From contig NW_014577314.1 of the NCBI RefSeq assembly GCF_000485595.1, positions 133,711-164,914 on the forward strand: a stretch of DNA of 31,204 nt. The letters are read 5' to 3'. The notes beneath the pieces are model-generated. The model saw only the letters and a program-made list of their open reading frames with translations, was not told the DNA's origin and searched no databases. The stretch's first letter is position 1, and each line of letters starts with the position of its first letter. Below are positions 12,050 to 20,734 of this stretch, piece after piece. The translations under genes were made by a program, and so were the position numbers. The DNA is from Priapulus caudatus (Eukaryota; Priapulida; Priapulimorpha; Priapulimorphida; Priapulidae).

Positions 12050-12168
12050 AGCAAAATCTAAAAACGGAGGGAAAACACTCAGGGACAAGCTGGAAAAGAT
12101 AGGCATGACGTTACCCGCTGGAAGGAGGAAAGCTGCCAACGTCACCTTACTGACGTCACTTGTCGAAG
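12050..12168 (+). CDS. TfAP-2: Transcription factor AP-2, basic-region exon
   Basis: This 119-bp exon encodes the basic DNA-contacting part of AP-2. Its first base completes Arg from the previous exon, followed by [20 protein letters not shown] and then [19 protein letters not shown]; the last base starts a Gly codon. The Arg/Lys clusters (RRAKSKNGG across the junction, and GRRKAAN) are the conserved basic residues. Compared with vertebrate AP-2 I note only conservative changes (for example R to K and L to M). Acceptor TTTAG and donor GTGTGT are canonical. Family knowledge places the helix-span-helix dimerisation segment next, and that exon is not found before 14954. Joining this exon directly to 14954 would read Asp-Lys-stop, so an exon in between is required for a functional protein. 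Confidence 0.97.
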
Positions 12169-12209
12169 GTGTGTGATTACGAATGAGAGGTGATGAGAAG
12201 AGTTTGTGT

Positions 12210-12422
12210 GCCGAGAAAGCGAGAGAGATATTGAGAGAGTAGAGGTGGGGGGGATAGGTAGAGAGATTGAGTAAGGTAGAGAGAGGGAGAGAGAGAGAGA
12301 GAGCGAGAGAGAGAGAGAAAAAAAAAGTGATACATGGAGAAAGAGATGAATGGATAGAGAAAGAAAGAGAGAAAGAGAGAAAGCGGGAGAGAGAAAGAAA
12401 GGAAGAGAAAAAGAGAGAGAGC
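12210..12422. repeat. Imperfect (GA)n microsatellite in AP-2 intron
   Basis: GAGAGA/GAAAGA tract with short G and A runs, starting about 40 bp after the donor of exon 12050-12168. Confidence 0.9.
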
Positions 12423-12837
12423 ACGCTGTGCTTCGTAACATAATCGACGCTGTATAATATTATCGAAGAGGAGACGCCGTCGCTCACGAAATTAAAACAC
12501 GTTTTCTCTGCTGTATATGAATATATAATATATACACATCTATCAGTCGCTCCCCGCTCCTACATGGCGATGTCGTCGTCGCTAGAACTTGCTGTACGCT
12601 GCCGCCATAATCTCCTATCGCTAATTCGTGAACTGACTTCGTAAACGTCTTATCGCCGCATAACCCAAATTCATTCATGCACACTCGCGCACAGCAGAAC
12701 TGCTGCATCGAAAAGTTTAACTTGCACGGCTGGCGATAGATAGAGACGGCCGGGCTCAGTCGCCCGAAGGCATCGCTACAAGCTCCTGGCTATCGCACCG
12801 CGCTGCATGCACACGCAGCCGATGTTGAGGTTTTAGC

Positions 12838-12893
12838 GAGGAGGAGAAGGAAAAGGAGGAGGAGGAGGAGGAGAAGGAGGAGGAGGGAAGATT
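12838..12893. repeat. (GGA)n trinucleotide tract
   Basis: GAGGAGGAG and AAGGAGGAG repeats on the + strand, which read as Pro/Ser-rich on the reverse strand. Not coding. Confidence 0.9.
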
Positions 12894-13439
12894 TTCGCAG
12901 CAGTCAGCCATCCGGGCTGTCGCGCCGCCATCCGTTCGGAATTCATCTTCGAAAGCGCGCGTCGGCGTTCGGGAAGGTTGGGCGGTGACAAAACACGAAA
13001 CACGAGACAGGACCCTACCGTCATACGAGCGAGGGAGAGAGAGGGTGTGTTTTGTTTATGTGTGTGCGCGCGTGTTTGTTGTGTGCGTGTGAAGAAAGGC
13101 AGAAGCGCTCGTGAAAACAGACGAGTTTTCTGCGTTTTCAAAAACAATTTGTATTAAGTAAAGTGAACGACGACCGACCAATCTGCATTGCGTGGAGTGA
13201 ACCACCGATAGAACGCGAGCGCAGGTGTGATGATGTGACAAGTCGTGTTTACCTGGCCGTGCCGAGCCGCTTACATCGTTACGATAACACAGGGATCATC
13301 GTACGCCGTACGACACGCGACATTGTGATTCTTTCTCCGCCATTCCGCGATTGTTCGCACGAATTGCAATCGTTATCATCGTCGTCGTCGTCGTCGCCGA
13401 GCCATGGAGCAGACACAACAAGAATTAGAGGTAGGAAGG

Positions 13440-13484
13440 TTACGAGAGAAAGAGAGGGGGGGAGAGTGAGAGAGAGACAGAGAC

Positions 13485-13549
<65 letters not shown>
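13440..13549. repeat. (GA)n microsatellite abutting the gap
   Basis: GAGAGA that becomes uninterrupted from about 13490 up to the N run. The sequence beyond the gap is a different repeat (GATA). Confidence 0.95.
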
Positions 13550-13574
13550 NNNNNNNNNNNNNNNNNNNNNNNNN
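13550..13574. other. Assembly gap, 25 Ns
   Basis: Exactly 25 N characters separate a pure (GA)n run from a pure (GATA)n run. A fixed 25-N spacer is typical of gap-filling or scaffolding software rather than a measured distance, so the true gap size is unknown. It lies in the interval where an AP-2 exon is missing. Confidence 0.99.

Positions 13575-13672
<98 letters not shown>
13575..13672. repeat. (GATA)n microsatellite, about 24 perfect copies
   Basis: Uninterrupted GATA tetranucleotide directly after the N gap, unlike the noisy GATA tract at 7881-8400. It is followed at 13681-13738 by a TCC/TTC pyrimidine tract. Confidence 0.97.
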
Positions 13673-13673
<1 letters not shown>

Positions 13674-13812
13674 TAATTGATCATCCTCATCCTCATTCTC
13701 CTCTTCCTCTTCCTTCTCCTTCTCCTCCTCCTCCTATCTCGCTCGTACCCGCGCGCGCACGGAGACGGTATATATATATATATGCTCGGCGCTGTCAGGT
13801 GTTAAATGTTAA

Positions 13813-14217
13813 ATGGCCGCCGCATCGCTAGCGCAGGCGTGCAGCGCCCCGTATCGCGCCCGCGATCGAGGTCGCCGCATAAAAGCTATCGGTGACAGAG
13901 CGCACTGGGCGGACGAGGGTTTACCACTATACGGCAACTATTTTCCCCCAAATCTTCTGTCATCCATAGTCAATGAGGCGCGCGCTGTCATTACCGCGGT
14001 GCCCTTTGTCATCTGCTGTCACCCGGGGTATGCGTGTCGCATGACGGACGACAACACAGGCGAGGCCATTTTCGGTCAGAGATTGCTAAACGTGTATTGG
14101 GCAGTTGAGCTTGATAAGCGATTTAGCGGCGCGGTGGGTTCGCAGAGCGCGGGCCTATACTTTAGCTACACGGCTCGTCGCATAATTGCGCGACGTTCGT
14201 CGTCTGTAGCACCTTAG
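13813..14217 (+). other. Open frame of 134 codons, unrecognised
   Basis: An ATG-to-TAG frame of mixed, non-repetitive composition inside the AP-2 interval. It starts ATGGCCGCC, about 30 bp after a short TATATATATA run. It has an Ala/Arg-rich start, a central hydrophobic stretch (ARAVITAVPFVICCHPGYAC) and a basic C-terminus. I recognise no domain and see no convincing splice sites. In GC-rich DNA such a frame can arise by chance, so I do not call it a gene; it could also be a retained-intron frame or a transposon remnant. Confidence 0.2.
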
Positions 14218-14362
14218 GGCGTGGCGGCAGCGACATCTGCAGATACTCGCTGCTGGGGATATACGCGCACACAGTACGTACGATAGACGTCTGCACTCGC
14301 TCCCGACGCTGCTTCTGTCCGCGCTTACGCTTTCGGCGTAGAGAAGCGAGAGTGGGGCGCGT

Positions 14363-14368
14363 TTCGTC

Positions 14369-14404
<36 letters not shown>

Positions 14405-14421
14405 GTCGTCGTCGGTCGTCG
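14363..14421. repeat. (CGT)n trinucleotide tract
   Basis: CGTCGTCGT with CGGTCGTCGT interruptions. The reverse strand reads as Thr/Asp runs. Not coding. Confidence 0.9.
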
Positions 14422-14498
14422 TCTTTCGCTAGGCTTCGTTGTGTGTCGCTTATATCTGTAGTTGTGTGACACGCCAACCCGGTACTCCCGGGGCAAAT

Positions 14499-14615
14499 AA
14501 CAGACAGAGTGACCGTCACAGTGACGGACACAGTGGCCGACAGAGTGACGGACAGAGTGACGGACAGAGTGACCGGACTGAGTGACCGGACAGAGTGACG
14601 GACAGAGAACTGAGA
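14499..14615. repeat. 12-bp minisatellite (AGAGTGACGGAC)
   Basis: Repeats of AGAGTGACGGAC with variants such as AGAGTGACCGGAC and ACAGTGGCCGAC, about nine copies, inside the AP-2 intron. The reverse-strand Ser-Val-Thr-Leu open frame is a repeat translation. Confidence 0.85.
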
Positions 14616-14953
14616 GACGAACAAAACAGAGAGAACAGAGAGACTGAATGCAGCCTTCGTCGTCGTCAGCTGGCAGCGTGCACGTGCCCTCGACCATTGC
14701 CTAGCGACGCCGTCGCGCGTGCACACACACACACACACACACACACCGCACCTTGCAGCCGAACTCGTTACTTACGTCGTTCACCGTTACCACTCCGTAC
14801 GTCTGAGTCCGTGTCGCAGGCGATCACCTGATAGTGGGGCTGCCATCGGCTGATTGCTCCAATGGACAGAGCTAGGCGTTCTCTCTCTCTCTCTCTCCGT
14901 CACGTTTGTCTGTGATAATATTATTACAGCTCTCCCTCTCTCGACGTTCGCAG

Positions 14954-15227
14954 ACAAATAGCCAAGGAACTACACGATCTGTTCGCCAAGGATCGTTCTC
15001 CCGTAGGCACGGCGCGGCCGCAGCCGATACTCGAGCCGGAAATCCAGAAGAACCTGACTCACTTCAGCTTGTTGTCGCACGGGTTCGGTCCGCCAGCCCT
15101 CAGCGCAGGTCTCACAGCCCTCATCAGCTACCTAGACGAGTCAATTAAGTTCATCGAAAAAATCGAGAAGACTAAGTACTATACGACGACCGGAAGTTCC
15201 GGTCCGACTGTAAACCACGACAAGTGA
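14954..15227 (+). CDS. TfAP-2: Transcription factor AP-2, terminal exon with stop
   Basis: This exon encodes the C-terminal half of the helix-span-helix dimerisation domain and the end of the protein. After one base completing a split codon it reads QIAKELHDLFAKDRSPVG, then RPQPILEPEIQKNLTHFSLL, SHGFGPPALSAGLTALISYL and a charged tail ending in VNHDK, 90 residues, then TGA at 15225-15227. The match to the AP-2 segment with DRSPLG, PILEPGIQ, LTHF and SHGFG is unmistakable. The acceptor follows a CT-rich tract ending TTCGCAG. The entry phase fits a preceding exon that is not visible. The stop lies inside a strong donor-like sequence (CAA then GTGAGT, GT at 15224-15225), so a spliced, longer C-terminus cannot be excluded. 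No AATAAA follows closely; ATTAAA occurs at 15897. Confidence 0.96.
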
Positions 15228-15478
15228 GTCGCACGTCGTGATATAACTCGACGGATTTATGCTAACGAATGTTTTAGACGAATGTTATGAATGAAATCGC
15301 GTGCTTGCCGGGCCACTGTGCACTTGTAAATAACTTGCCATTGGAGTTATCCCGTGGATGGAGATGATGGCGTTACGAACTAAATCAAAATAATGCTTGA
15401 TAATTTTCTACTTAATCTATCTTGTCAGTTAAAATTTTAGTTGTTGCTCGTTGATGTTGATATACGCATACATACATT

Positions 15479-15510
<32 letters not shown>

Positions 15511-16334
15511 TATATTTACATTTGTCGTATAGATTGTTGTCAATGAGCGATACTCGCAGATGTTTTGGGTGATATGGGTTGCGGATATAAGATTATAATA
15601 ACAACATCGGGTAGCTTCAAGCTGCTATTTCTTCTTTATTTTTCGAGTCTATGGATTGAATTAGTGCAATATATACATACTATCGGGAACCTGCTGTTAA
15701 AGCTTACATTACGTTACTTACTATTCGCTGTAATTCAATCTAATGAAGGATGTAACGAACTCATTTCATTATTATCGTGTTACGAAACATGCAGGAAGAG
15801 TGAAATATAGTGAGAAGGTAGACAGAAAAGCGCAGAGCACTCTACTTTGGCAACCTACAAGACATACATACATATATCTTTGAGGGTGATATTCATATTA
15901 AAATATACAGCTGCTTGGTGATACTACTTATATTTACTGACATATAGATTCCATTCAAAAATGTTCACGATCGAGATGGATATATTCGTAGACACGGATG
16001 TAGACATAAGGAGAGAGAGAGAGAGAGAGAGAGAGGGAACGAAACAGAAAAAAATAGGAAACAGAAGAAGGACAGAGAACGACGGAGAGAGAGAGAGAGG
16101 GAGAGACGCAGGAGAGAAGAGATAGAGAAAGACCGGAGCGAGAGAAAGAGAGAGCAGAGAATGCAGAGAGCCAGAACGAGAGAGACGAGAGACGGAGAAA
16201 GAAAGACCGAATGAGAGGAGACGGATGGAAGCAGATGAGAGAGAGCACAGACAAAGATAGGCACATGATAAGAGGGGGGACAGAGAAAGAGAAGAGCGAG
16301 AGAAAGGGTGATGGAGAGAGAGATAGAATGTTCG

Positions 16335-16365
<31 letters not shown>

Positions 16366-16484
16366 CGAGACGAGAGAGAGAGAGAAGGAGGGAGGGAGGG
16401 AGGGAGGGAGGTTGGGAGGTAGGGCGCGCGAGAGAGGGGGGAGGGATGGAAGGCGAGGAGAGGCGAGAAGGGCAGAGAGTACTA
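15228..16484. other. Intergenic or AP-2 3' UTR with TA and GA repeats
   Basis: The region downstream of the AP-2 stop. It contains a TA microsatellite at about 15478-15515, AT-rich unique DNA to about 16005, and an imperfect GA tract at 16010-16480 with a short (GGGA)n array at about 16388-16410. An 81-codon frame at 15565-15810 is hydrophobic but unrecognised and probably chance. Confidence 0.7.
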
Positions 16485-17425
16485 GGACAAAAAAAATATT
16501 AAGATAGATAGGCAGGGAAATTTAATGTGAGCACTTCCCGAAACGTTATTAACGATAATATTATTGATATTGATTATTATTGATTATTGATTGAGAGCAT
16601 ATGTACATGGTGCAGCTCTACATAAATACAGTCACAAGAGCTGGGGTTAGCGCTTTTAACTGGCGGTTAGATAGTCTCCCAGCAACATGCGTACTATATG
16701 AAGCAATAGACGAAATCCTGGGAACTCGTGGCATTAACTCATGGTAAACAACAGACTTCAGGAGTATACAAAAGTCTAGAAGAAGCGCGACGCGGTGAAC
16801 AGTTCGTGTGTTATTACATATAAGTTGCTAATCAAGATATATATCAAGAGTAGATAATATAACATAATATAGATAATAGTGTTATTATCTTCTATTGATA
16901 TATATAGCGGAATATATTACAACTAAACGTGAATGTAGTCAGACGATTATGCCGTAAACGTACCGCATCTTTGACCTAGTAATCAACCACACGCACGCAC
17001 GCACGCACGCACGCACGCCAGGACGTGGGCACCCACGCGCACGCACTCACTAACGCTTTCCTACGCCTCTACGCACACACGCACGCACACACGCGCGCAC
17101 ACACATATAGCGCTTCAAATCTCTATAATAATTGTGTTCTTGACAGCCTCCGCATCTTTCGAATGACGCGTGAAGAAGCACGCTGATAAATGTCGTCTGC
17201 TGTTCTAGCTCGTAACAAGTGAATCCACCACCATCATGCGATTCCCTCACACCTGCCCCCCCCCGCCCCCACCCACCGCCACCTCGCGTGATCTAACACC
17301 ACCCAGCGTGTATATAACACCACCGCAGCATATAACAACAACAACAACAAACTCGCAGTGCCACTTTCAGAATGTTTCCGCCGTGCCTCGCCGTGGTTGG
17401 CCGCCCGAGGGCGCTGCATGCGGGA
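16485..17425. other. Unique convergent intergenic region
   Basis: Unique AT-rich DNA to about 16985, then an ACGC microsatellite at about 16990-17105, then unique sequence up to the GPCR stop codon. It should contain the 3' UTR of the - strand receptor. I found no canonical polyadenylation hexamer close to that stop. Confidence 0.6.
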
Positions 17426-17601
17426 TTATATCTCGGTGAGTGAGATGACCTCGGTGGCATTCGTCGGGCGGCTACGCGTGGTCGTCGCTAGACGGTAGTT
17501 GCTGATGGGAAGTGAGGAGCCCTTGCGTCGTGCGGGTGCCTGTTGGCTGGACCCGCGAAAGCAGCAGCGCATTGCCGCCCTGTACTCGTGTCGGAATTTC
17601 G
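17426..17601 (-). CDS. Neuropeptide-type GPCR, terminal exon (long C-terminal tail)
   Basis: Terminal exon of the receptor whose TM7 exon is at 30782-30903. The acceptor is a pyrimidine run ending TTTTTTGTAG at 17604-17602. The first two bases complete an Ala codon (G|CG). The frame then reads KFRHEYRAAMRCCFRG, a tail rich in Ser, Arg and Thr containing LPISNYRLATTTRSRP, and ends ISLTEI before TAA at 17428-17426. Spliced to TM7 this gives IYNFMS-AKFRHEYRAAMRCC: the usual helix-8 motif (KFRxE[FY][KR]AA) followed by a Cys pair, a common palmitoylation site. The pattern resembles orexin/allatotropin-type receptors. The last residues T-E-I fit a class I PDZ ligand. There is a second, shorter copy of this exon start at 17643-17683. 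The link to the TM7 exon rests on matching phase and protein continuity across 13.2 kb, not on transcript data. Confidence 0.85.
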
Positions 17602-17729
17602 CTACAAAAAAGAAAAGATGGAATGATTACGTCGGTAGCAGGCTAGCAGCGCACTGACGCCCTGTACTCGTGTCTGAATTTCGCTACAAATATAAAAAAG
17701 GAAAAAGAAAAGTAGAATGATGACGTCGG
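17563..17729. repeat. Tandem duplication of an exon start and its acceptor
   Basis: Copy 1 is 17563-17635 and copy 2 is 17645-17729. Both contain AGCAGCGCA, GCCCTGTACTCGTGTC, GAATTTCGCTACAAA, an A-rich (pyrimidine-rich on the - strand) stretch, GAATGAT and ACGTCGG. Copy 2 is about 12 bp longer, mainly in the acceptor pyrimidine tract. Confidence 0.93.
17643..17683 (-). CDS. Neuropeptide-type GPCR, alternative short terminal exon (duplicate)
   Basis: A tandem copy of the acceptor and first 12 codons of the terminal exon. It has its own acceptor (TTTTTTATATTTGTAG, ending at 17684) and the same phase. The first two bases complete Ala, then KFRHEYRASVRC and an in-frame TAG at 17645-17643. Relative to the other copy it has one synonymous change (CGA/AGA for Arg), Ala to Ser and Met to Val; the codon after Cys is TAG instead of TGC. 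Used as the acceptor it gives a receptor ending just after helix 8, with one Cys, no Ser/Thr-rich tail and no PDZ-like end. It is the first copy reached by a transcript from the - strand. It may be a real alternative exon or an unused decoy; only transcript data would decide. Confidence 0.6.
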
Positions 17730-17941
17730 AAATGTAAAAAACAACAAAATTCCGGCTCTCATCGACGGAAGGAATTAGCTTCCTTTCGTTTCATGCGATT
17801 ACCTAATTTTATTTGTTATCGGGGGAAAATGGTTTGCGAGCGGTCTGGCGTTCGTTCGTGCACAGAGATGTAATGGTGGCATACTCAGACGACATTCACA
17901 GCTAATGCATCCCCGGGGCTACAGCAAGTAACGCGGATATA

Positions 17942-18143
17942 GTCTATTCAGTGGTTCTGAACCTTTTTTGAGTCACGGACCCCTTTGAGAATCACGTGAA
18001 AGCTACGGACCCCTCCCCAGAAAAATGCACATAAGCATATAAACACAAAATTTTGCATGCGCCTGGTTCACGGACCCCCCTGAAGCCCATCCATGGACCC
18101 CAAAGCGGTCTATGGACCACAGGTTAAGAATCCCTGGTCTATA
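17942..18143. mobile_element. Non-autonomous hAT-type element (MITE), 188 bp, with target duplication
   Basis: The element at 17949-18136 starts CAGTGGTTCTGAACCT and ends AGGTTAAGAATCCCTG, imperfect terminal inverted repeats of about 16 bp. The flanks GTCTATT (17942-17948) and GTCTATA (18137-18143) are near-identical; hAT insertions duplicate 8 bp. The CAGTGGTTC-AACC termini and the repeated GGACCCC words in the interior are typical of widespread hAT-derived MITEs of animals. There is no transposase. Confidence 0.82.
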
Positions 18144-18169
18144 CATCTCCGGGTACTAACACAGCAGGA

Positions 18170-18790
18170 ACCCTCCAACCCTAACCTATCTATAACTTAG
18201 TATGTCCCAATTTTAACTTCATCCTATTCATAACACATCTCTATCCTTACCATAAGCCAAGGTAGTCTAGACAAAGTTACCAACTAACAAAGTTACAAAT
18301 AAAAAAAATAAAAAAGTAAAGTAAAGTAAAGTAAAAGTAAAAGTAAAAAGTAAAGTAAAAGTAAAAGTAAAAGTAAGTAAAAGTAAAGTAACAACATTAC
18401 GTAAGTAACCAAGGTTACCTTACCATAAGCCAAGGTAATCTAGCTCTATACTTACCCTAACCCTAAAGTTTTCATAACCTTGCTCTATCCTAACCATGTC
18501 TCGAACCCTAAACTAACCATGCAACCTAGTTCTATCCTAACCATAACCTAACCATAATCTATAGCTCTAACCTAACCCTAAGCGTAAACTAACCATGTAA
18601 TTTAGCTATATCCTCACAATACACCTAACACAACACCATAAACTTAAACTTAATAGTAACCCGAATCATCACTCTAACTCAAACGTAATCCTAAACCCAG
18701 CTCAATCCTAACCCTAATCTTAACCTTAAACCTCTCATACCCCTAACCCACATTCTAACTCTAACTCTAATCAAACCCTAACACCGAATT
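18170..18790. repeat. Degenerate telomere-like CCTAA/CCCTAA tract
   Basis: CCCTAA, CCTAAC and diverged relatives (CTATCCTAACC, AACCCTAAAC, CTCTAACTCTAA) recur throughout on the + strand. The tract is interrupted by an (AAAGT)n patch at about 18300-18390. The words CCATAAGCCAAGGTA and TCTAG occur on both sides of that patch, suggesting a local duplication. It looks like an old interstitial telomeric or subtelomeric-like repeat. Animal telomeres are TTAGGG or, in many arthropods, TTAGG; both kinds of word occur here. Confidence 0.7.
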
Positions 18791-18799
18791 TCATCAAAT

Positions 18800-19549
18800 C
18801 TCTATACATAGCGAAACATAGACTTTTTTACCTAGGGAACCCGCATAGGAAGAGTGGGAGTAAGGCTGACATTTATCAAGCAAAATAAGTTTAGACCAAA
18901 GTCACTTCAAACAGCACCAGGACCCAGTGTCGTTAGCATATCTCGTCTCGACAGCGTCTTCAAGCGTCGATACACCCCGCGAGAGCGATCACGTTTTTCA
19001 TTACCGACATGTACAAGAATTCTGGTAGACTTCATTTCAACACGCTAGAGGCACACGAATTCAAAAAGCGACGTCTCATCGTAAAGTTTCGTGCACGAAA
19101 AATTCCCGAGGTCGACTTTCAACACGCTTCGAGCGCGTGAATTCGAACAGATTTCAACAAGCTTCAAGCGTGAGCGTGTTGAAATGAACTATACCTTCTT
19201 TCTTTGTAAGAGCGACCCTCTGCGTGGCGGGCCCGATTGCATACGCAACATCGCATTGCCGAACGAAACTCGTTCCTGTATTTCACTGTAACAGAAACAA
19301 CGAGAAAGCGTCACCGAAATAATGGGCATAGATGGATTCCTATTAGTTAATAGTTACTCGTGTTTAATAATAGCATTTTGTTATTGTGAGTTCTGTGAGC
19401 TAGTCAATTCGTGTCAGTTAGAGAGACACGCGATACTTTCGCTAATCAAAGCGGCAGGACTAGTGAGGCGGTGTTCGCTTCACGTCAAAAATTCCGGAAA
19501 AAAATCGACTGCCTGTCGCTACTGGAGGCTTATATGTTATAGCCCTATC

Positions 19550-19554
<5 letters not shown>
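18800..19554. other. Unique intronic sequence with an inverted-repeat element
   Basis: Non-repetitive DNA. Three short forward frames (18854-19048, 19091-19291 and the start of 19322-20164) match nothing known, and the last runs into the CT microsatellite. CATTTCAACACGCT at 19033-19046 is perfectly inverted at 19173-19186. Confidence 0.55.
19033..19186. repeat. 154-bp segment bounded by a 14-bp perfect inverted repeat
   Basis: CATTTCAACACGCT (19033-19046) and AGCGTGTTGAAATG (19173-19186) are exact reverse complements. Related words (TTTCAACACGCTTCGAG, TTTCAACAAGCTTCAAG) recur between them. I found no convincing target-site duplication, so a MITE identity is unproven. Confidence 0.6.
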
Positions 19555-19586
<32 letters not shown>

Positions 19587-19613
19587 TCCTCTCTCTCTCT
19601 CTCTCTCTCATTC

Positions 19614-19646
<33 letters not shown>

Positions 19647-19887
19647 TCTCGATTCTCTCTCTCTCTCTCTCGTCCTCCTCATCTCTCTCTCTCTCTCTCT
19701 GCGTGTGGGCTCGCGCCTGGCTCATTATTCTCATCTCCCGGTCAGCCTCCTTCTCATCTCAGCTCTATCTCAATCACTCGTCTCTCTCTCTCATTCCTCC
19801 GCTCTCTCTCTCTCTCTCGCTCTCGTTCTCTCATGGTCTCTCACTCTCTCTCTCTCTCTCTCTCTCCTCGTCTCTCTCTCTCTCCAT

Positions 19888-19918
<31 letters not shown>

Positions 19919-20085
19919 GATTCTCTCTCTCTTCATCCCATTTCTCTCTCGTCTCCTCTCATCTCTCATCCTCTCAGTCTTCCTCGTCATTTCCTCTCTC
20001 TCTCATTCCGCTCTCTCTCTCGATCTCTCTCTCTCTCTCTCCCTCATTCCTCCACTCCTCTCATCTCTCTCTCTTCTTTCGTCTT
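19555..20085. repeat. Imperfect (CT)n microsatellite tract
   Basis: CTCTCT runs broken by CATTCC, CGTCC and CGATT; a short unique segment lies at about 19700-19780. Leu-Ser open frames across it are repeat translations. Confidence 0.95.
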
Positions 20086-20162
20086 CGCCACTCGCGCAGC
20101 AACAAGCGCAGACACATATAACCAGCCACACAATTTGCATACACAAAACTTGCATATCATGT

Positions 20163-20350
20163 GATGTGTGTGTGTGTGTGTGTGTGCGTTGGCGTGTGCG
20201 TGTGCGCGTGCGTGTCTCGGGTGGTGTGTGTGTGTGTGTGTTGTGTGTGTGTGCAAGTGGTGTATGTGTTGTGTTGGTGTGTGGTGTGTGTGTGTTGTGT
20301 GTGTGGGTGTGTGTGTGTGTGTGTGTGTGTGGGCGTGTCGCTGCGTGCGC
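20163..20350. repeat. Imperfect (TG)n microsatellite tract
   Basis: TGTGTG with GTGCG and GTTG interruptions. Cys-Val and Thr-His open frames on the two strands are repeat translations. Confidence 0.95.
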
Positions 20351-20734
20351 GTGCCTGTCTACTGCCCTCGTTCGTCAGTAAAGCCTCTCCTCCCACCCTA
20401 AGCCGCCACTTTATTTTGCGCACGTCCGTTTCCGACAAGTATTGTTCGCTGTTCTTACGAACTGCCGTATTGGTTCATGTCGCCTTAGTAAGGGATCGTC
20501 GAGAACGCGCCGGTTACATCAGTGTCAAGCCCTTTGGTAGCAGACTGCAATAACGTGGGCACCTAATCTGCGTAAGTAAAGACGCTCGGAAATTCATCAC
20601 GCACGGGCGGACACGCTCGCGGGGCTGCATAACCCGTGTTTTACGTTTCAGTGCTTCGGTGACTAGTACCGTTAAACGTATTACGGATGTAGGCATCCTT
20701 GATAATTGCGTGTCGATACAAAATGTCACTCTTA
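20351..20734. other. Unique intronic sequence, no gene recognised
   Basis: Mixed-composition DNA between the TG and CAG/CAA tracts. A forward frame ending at 20553 and a reverse one at 20514-20729 match nothing I know. Confidence 0.5.

Larger units (their letters stand above)
12169..14953 (+). other. TfAP-2 intron interval; one expected exon not seen
   Basis: About 2.8 kb between the basic-region exon and the terminal exon. It holds GA repeats (about 12210-12422 and 13440-13549), a GGA tract (12838-12893), the 25-N gap, a GATA array, pyrimidine-rich and CGT repeats, and a 12-bp minisatellite. AP-2 proteins have about 47 more residues here, with the core motif ARDFGYVCETEFPAK. I looked for it in the forward frames and did not find it. 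Confidence 0.8.

Noticed and set aside
15565-15810. 81-codon hydrophobic frame after AP-2
   Set aside because: AT-rich DNA gives such hydrophobic frames by chance; no motif or splice support.
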